Positions 61,966 to 64,000 of a stretch of 64,000 nt of DNA are shown piece after piece. Where the stretch lies: contig CAJOHE010000001.1 of the NCBI GenBank assembly GCA_905234495.1, positions 1-64,000 on the forward strand. Direction: 5' to 3'. Within the stretch, counting starts at the first letter, position 1, and each line of letters opens with the position of its first letter. The notes below the pieces were generated by a model, which did not search any database, had not been told where the DNA came from, and saw only the letters and a program-made list of their open reading frames with translations. This stretch comes from an uncultured Eubacterium sp. (GTDB lineage Bacteria > Bacillota > Clostridia > Oscillospirales > Acutalibacteraceae). A program made the translations under genes and the position numbers.

Positions 61966-63459
61966 ATGCTTTACACATCGACAAGAAATAATAAAATAAG
62001 AGTGAGCGCGGCGCAGGCTATCGCGCAGGGTATAAGCGAGGAAGGCGGACTTTTTGTTCCCGTTGAGTTCCCTCAGTTTAACCTTGAAAAGATTTCCTCA
62101 ATGGTGCCGATGTCGTATATTGACAGGGCGAAGACTGTACTCAGGGAATACCTCACCGATTTCAGTGAGGATGAACTAAGCTACTGCGTTGAGGGCGCGT
62201 ACTCTGCAGAAAAGTTTTCATCCCCGAAAATTGCGCCTACCGTGAACATTTACGGCAACAAGAATATTCTTGAGCTGTGGCACGGACCGACTTGCGCTTT
62301 CAAGGATATGGCTTTGCAGCTTCTGCCTTATCTTATGACAGTTTCGGCAAAGAAAACCGCCGACGGAAAGACGATAGTTATTCTCGTTGCAACCTCGGGC
62401 GACACGGGTAAAGCTGCGCTTGAAGGCTTTAAAAACGTTGATAACACAAAGATTCTCGTGTTCTATCCCGTCGACGGCGTTTCACCGATGCAGAAGCTTC
62501 AGATGACTACGCAGGAAGGCAACAACGTTGCAGTCTGCGCTATCAACGGTAATTTCGACGACGCACAGAGCGCTGTTAAATCTATCTTCACAAATGATGA
62601 AATCAAGGCTGAGCTTGCAGGAAAGAATATGATGTTCTCGTCTGCAAATTCAATAAACTGGGGCAGGCTCGTTCCTCAGATTGTTTACTATTTCTCAACC
62701 TACTGCGACCTTGTTGAACAGGGCAGAATTTCCCTCGGCGACGATATTAACGTTGTTGTTCCGACCGGTAATTTTGGCAACATTCTTGCAGGCTATTACG
62801 CAAAGAAAATGGGGCTTCCGATAAAGACTCTTGTGTGTGCTTCAAACACAAACAACGTTCTTACAGACTTCCTGACAACGGGTACTTATGACAAGAACAG
62901 AGCATTCTATGCAACGTCGTCACCGTCGATGGATATTCTCATTTCATCAAATCTTGAAAGATTGCTTTATCACGTAAGCGGCAACGATGATTCGCTTATT
63001 TCAGACCTTATGAATAAGCTTGTGACGGACGGCAAATACACCGTCAGCGATAAGCTTATCGGTGATATTAAAGCAGAATTCGGAGCGGGCTACACCGTTG
63101 AAAGCAGCGTTGATGAGACGATAAAGGGACATTTCGAGAGTTATCATTATCTCTGTGATACTCACACAGCAGTTGCCGTAAAGGTTTACGATGAATATGT
63201 GAAGGACACGGGCGACGATATCCCGACAGTTATCGACTCAACCGCTTCGCCGTATAAATTCTCGAAAAGCGTACTCACCGCTATTTGCGGCGAAACACCC
63301 GAGCTCAACGAGTTTGATATGGTTGACGAGCTAAACCGTATTTCGGGCGTTGAAGTTCCCGCATCTCTTGCAAATCTTAAGAACAAGACCGTGAGATTCA
63401 GAGACGTCTGCAACAAGGAAGATATGAGCGAGATGGTATTCAAGCTTCTCGAATTATAA
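61966..63459 (+). CDS. thrC: Threonine synthase
   Basis: 497 residues, PLP fold type II. The PLP lysine lies in WHGPTCAFKDMALQLL (about residues 104-119), with ATSGDTGKAAL and the phosphate-binding PTGNFGNILAGYYAKKMG. It converts O-phosphohomoserine to threonine. AAGGAG precedes the ATG. No thrB or hom gene is adjacent. Confidence 0.97.
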   Translation: MLYTSTRNNKIRVSAAQAIAQGISEEGGLFVPVEFPQFNLEKISSMVPMSYIDRAKTVLREYLTDFSEDELSYCVEGAYSAEKFSSPKIAPTVNIYGNKNILELWHGPTCAFKDMALQLLPYLMTVSAKKTADGKTIVILVATSGDTGKAALEGFKNVDNTKILVFYPVDGVSPMQKLQMTTQEGNNVAVCAINGNFDDAQSAVKSIFTNDEIKAELAGKNMMFSSANSINWGRLVPQIVYYFSTYCDLVEQGRISLGDDINVVVPTGNFGNILAGYYAKKMGLPIKTLVCASNTNNVLTDFLTTGTYDKNRAFYATSSPSMDILISSNLERLLYHVSGNDDSLISDLMNKLVTDGKYTVSDKLIGDIKAEFGAGYTVESSVDETIKGHFESYHYLCDTHTAVAVKVYDEYVKDTGDDIPTVIDSTASPYKFSKSVLTAICGETPELNEFDMVDELNRISGVEVPASLANLKNKTVRFRDVCNKEDMSEMVFKLLEL

Positions 63460-63463
63460 GATA

Positions 63464-63495
63464 GCGGGCGATTTTTAATCGCCCCCTACATTTTT
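63464..63495 (+). repeat. Intergenic palindrome, possible dispersed repeat or terminator
   Basis: GGGCGATT (63466-63473), loop TTT, AATCGCCC (63477-63484), then CCTACATTTTT. It may end thrC transcription. Similar short GC-rich palindromes flanked by CCCTACA are, from memory, frequent in gut Firmicutes; only one copy is seen here. Confidence 0.5.
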
Positions 63496-63507
63496 GAAAG
63501 GATTATT

Positions 63508-64000
63508 ATGTCATTATACGCCATTGCAGACACGCATTTATCGTTTGGCACCGATAAGCCGATGGACTCGTTTCCCGGTTGGTCGGACTATACAAAACGA
63601 CTTGAGAATAACTGGAATCACCTTGTCACCGACGGGGATTTTGTCGTTATTGCAGGCGATATTAGCTGGGCGATGAACTTTGACGAGCTAAAGGCGGATT
63701 TTGATTTTATTAACAGACTCAATGGCAGGAAAATCATCATCAAGGGAAACCACGATTACTGGTGGAACACGATGAAAAAAATGAATGCCTTTATTGAAGA
63801 AAACGGTTTTAACACAATACAAATTGTCCATAATAACTGTGTGGAATTTGACGGCTTTTCCGTCTGCGGAAGCAGGGGCTGGTTTTTTGACAGTGAGGAA
63901 GAGCAGGACGAAAAGGTTTTAAACAGGGAAGTGGGCAGGATAAAAACTTCCATTGAATCTTCGCATCAGGATGATAAAATTGTTTTTCTTCACTATCCGC
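63508..64000 (+). CDS. Metallophosphoesterase (5' part, cut by window edge)
   Basis: The first 164 codons of a calcineurin-like phosphoesterase. Metal-binding motifs are AIADTHLSFG (residues 5-14), VIAGDISWAM (about 47) and KGNHDYWW (about 79). The frame is open to the end of the window, where HYP may be part of the next histidine motif. The ATG at 63508 follows GAAAGGATT. Substrate unknown. Confidence 0.88.
   Translation, partial: MSLYAIADTHLSFGTDKPMDSFPGWSDYTKRLENNWNHLVTDGDFVVIAGDISWAMNFDELKADFDFINRLNGRKIIIKGNHDYWWNTMKKMNAFIEENGFNTIQIVHNNCVEFDGFSVCGSRGWFFDSEEEQDEKVLNREVGRIKTSIESSHQDDKIVFLHYP

Overview
The window looks like the chromosome of a low-to-mid GC Gram-positive Clostridia member, most likely Oscillospirales/Ruminococcaceae. 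The evidence is the order of housekeeping genes (rplS-ylqF-rnhB-yraN; rplI-dnaB-tilS-ftsH; TIGR03960/TIGR03936 radical SAM pair), consensus sigma-A promoters with 17-nt spacers, strong purine-rich ribosome binding sites, frequent TTG starts, and the many small hairpin terminators. No prophage, insertion sequence, CRISPR array or rRNA operon was seen. The taxonomic call is inference from gene content.

Layout. 1-304: two tandem copies of a structured non-coding RNA, each ending in its own terminator; the first copy is cut by the window edge. 303-9402: a peptidase S51-like protein without its serine, a MATE exporter, a YhhN protein, a CAU-anticodon tRNA, an MFS transporter coupled to a membrane-anchored leucine-rich-repeat protein, tRNA-Trp, then three poorly characterised genes (lipoprotein, cytosolic protein, lysine-rich repeat membrane protein). 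9455-11092 (minus): a PFL/ACT pair. 11228-18256: a tight eight-gene run (HisK-type phosphatase, Lrp regulator, aminotransferase, ispE, iron alcohol dehydrogenase, a degenerate PP-loop protein, nadA, mnmA). 18296-27699: a Gfo/Idh oxidoreductase, paired ABC exporters, the TrkA/TrkH potassium system and a second GPH-type sugar transporter.

27880-30570: two unknown membrane proteins and an FRG-domain protein. 30581-33971 (minus): copper chaperone, copper ATPase and an Xaa-Pro peptidase. 34093-40707: GH51 arabinofuranosidase, DUF6171 protein, a degenerate PTS EIICB-like protein, AlkD-like glycosylase, ROK kinase, an ExbD-like protein, an acyltransferase-like protein and RNase HI.

40853-64000 is mostly core genes on the plus strand: RNase J, bL9, DnaB, TilS, FtsH, a divergent type IIA topoisomerase pair, SecG, a DEDDh exonuclease with zinc ribbon, class A PBP, RuvX/YqgF, a SpoIVFB-like protease, the radical SAM pair, bL19 behind a structured leader, YlqF, RNase HII, YraN, ThrC and a metallophosphoesterase cut by the window edge.

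The biology suggested is that of an anaerobic fibre-degrading gut or rumen bacterium: arabinofuranosidase, sugar transporters, a ROK kinase and a Gfo/Idh enzyme handle plant sugars, next to ordinary replication, RNA and envelope functions. The strongest candidates for something undescribed are the tandem structured RNA (1-304), the PTS permease paralogue that has lost its catalytic motifs (35874-37100), the non-canonical topoisomerase pair (47918-52141), the PP-loop protein without its loop motif (15584-16267), and the duplicated lysine-rich motif protein (8530-9402).
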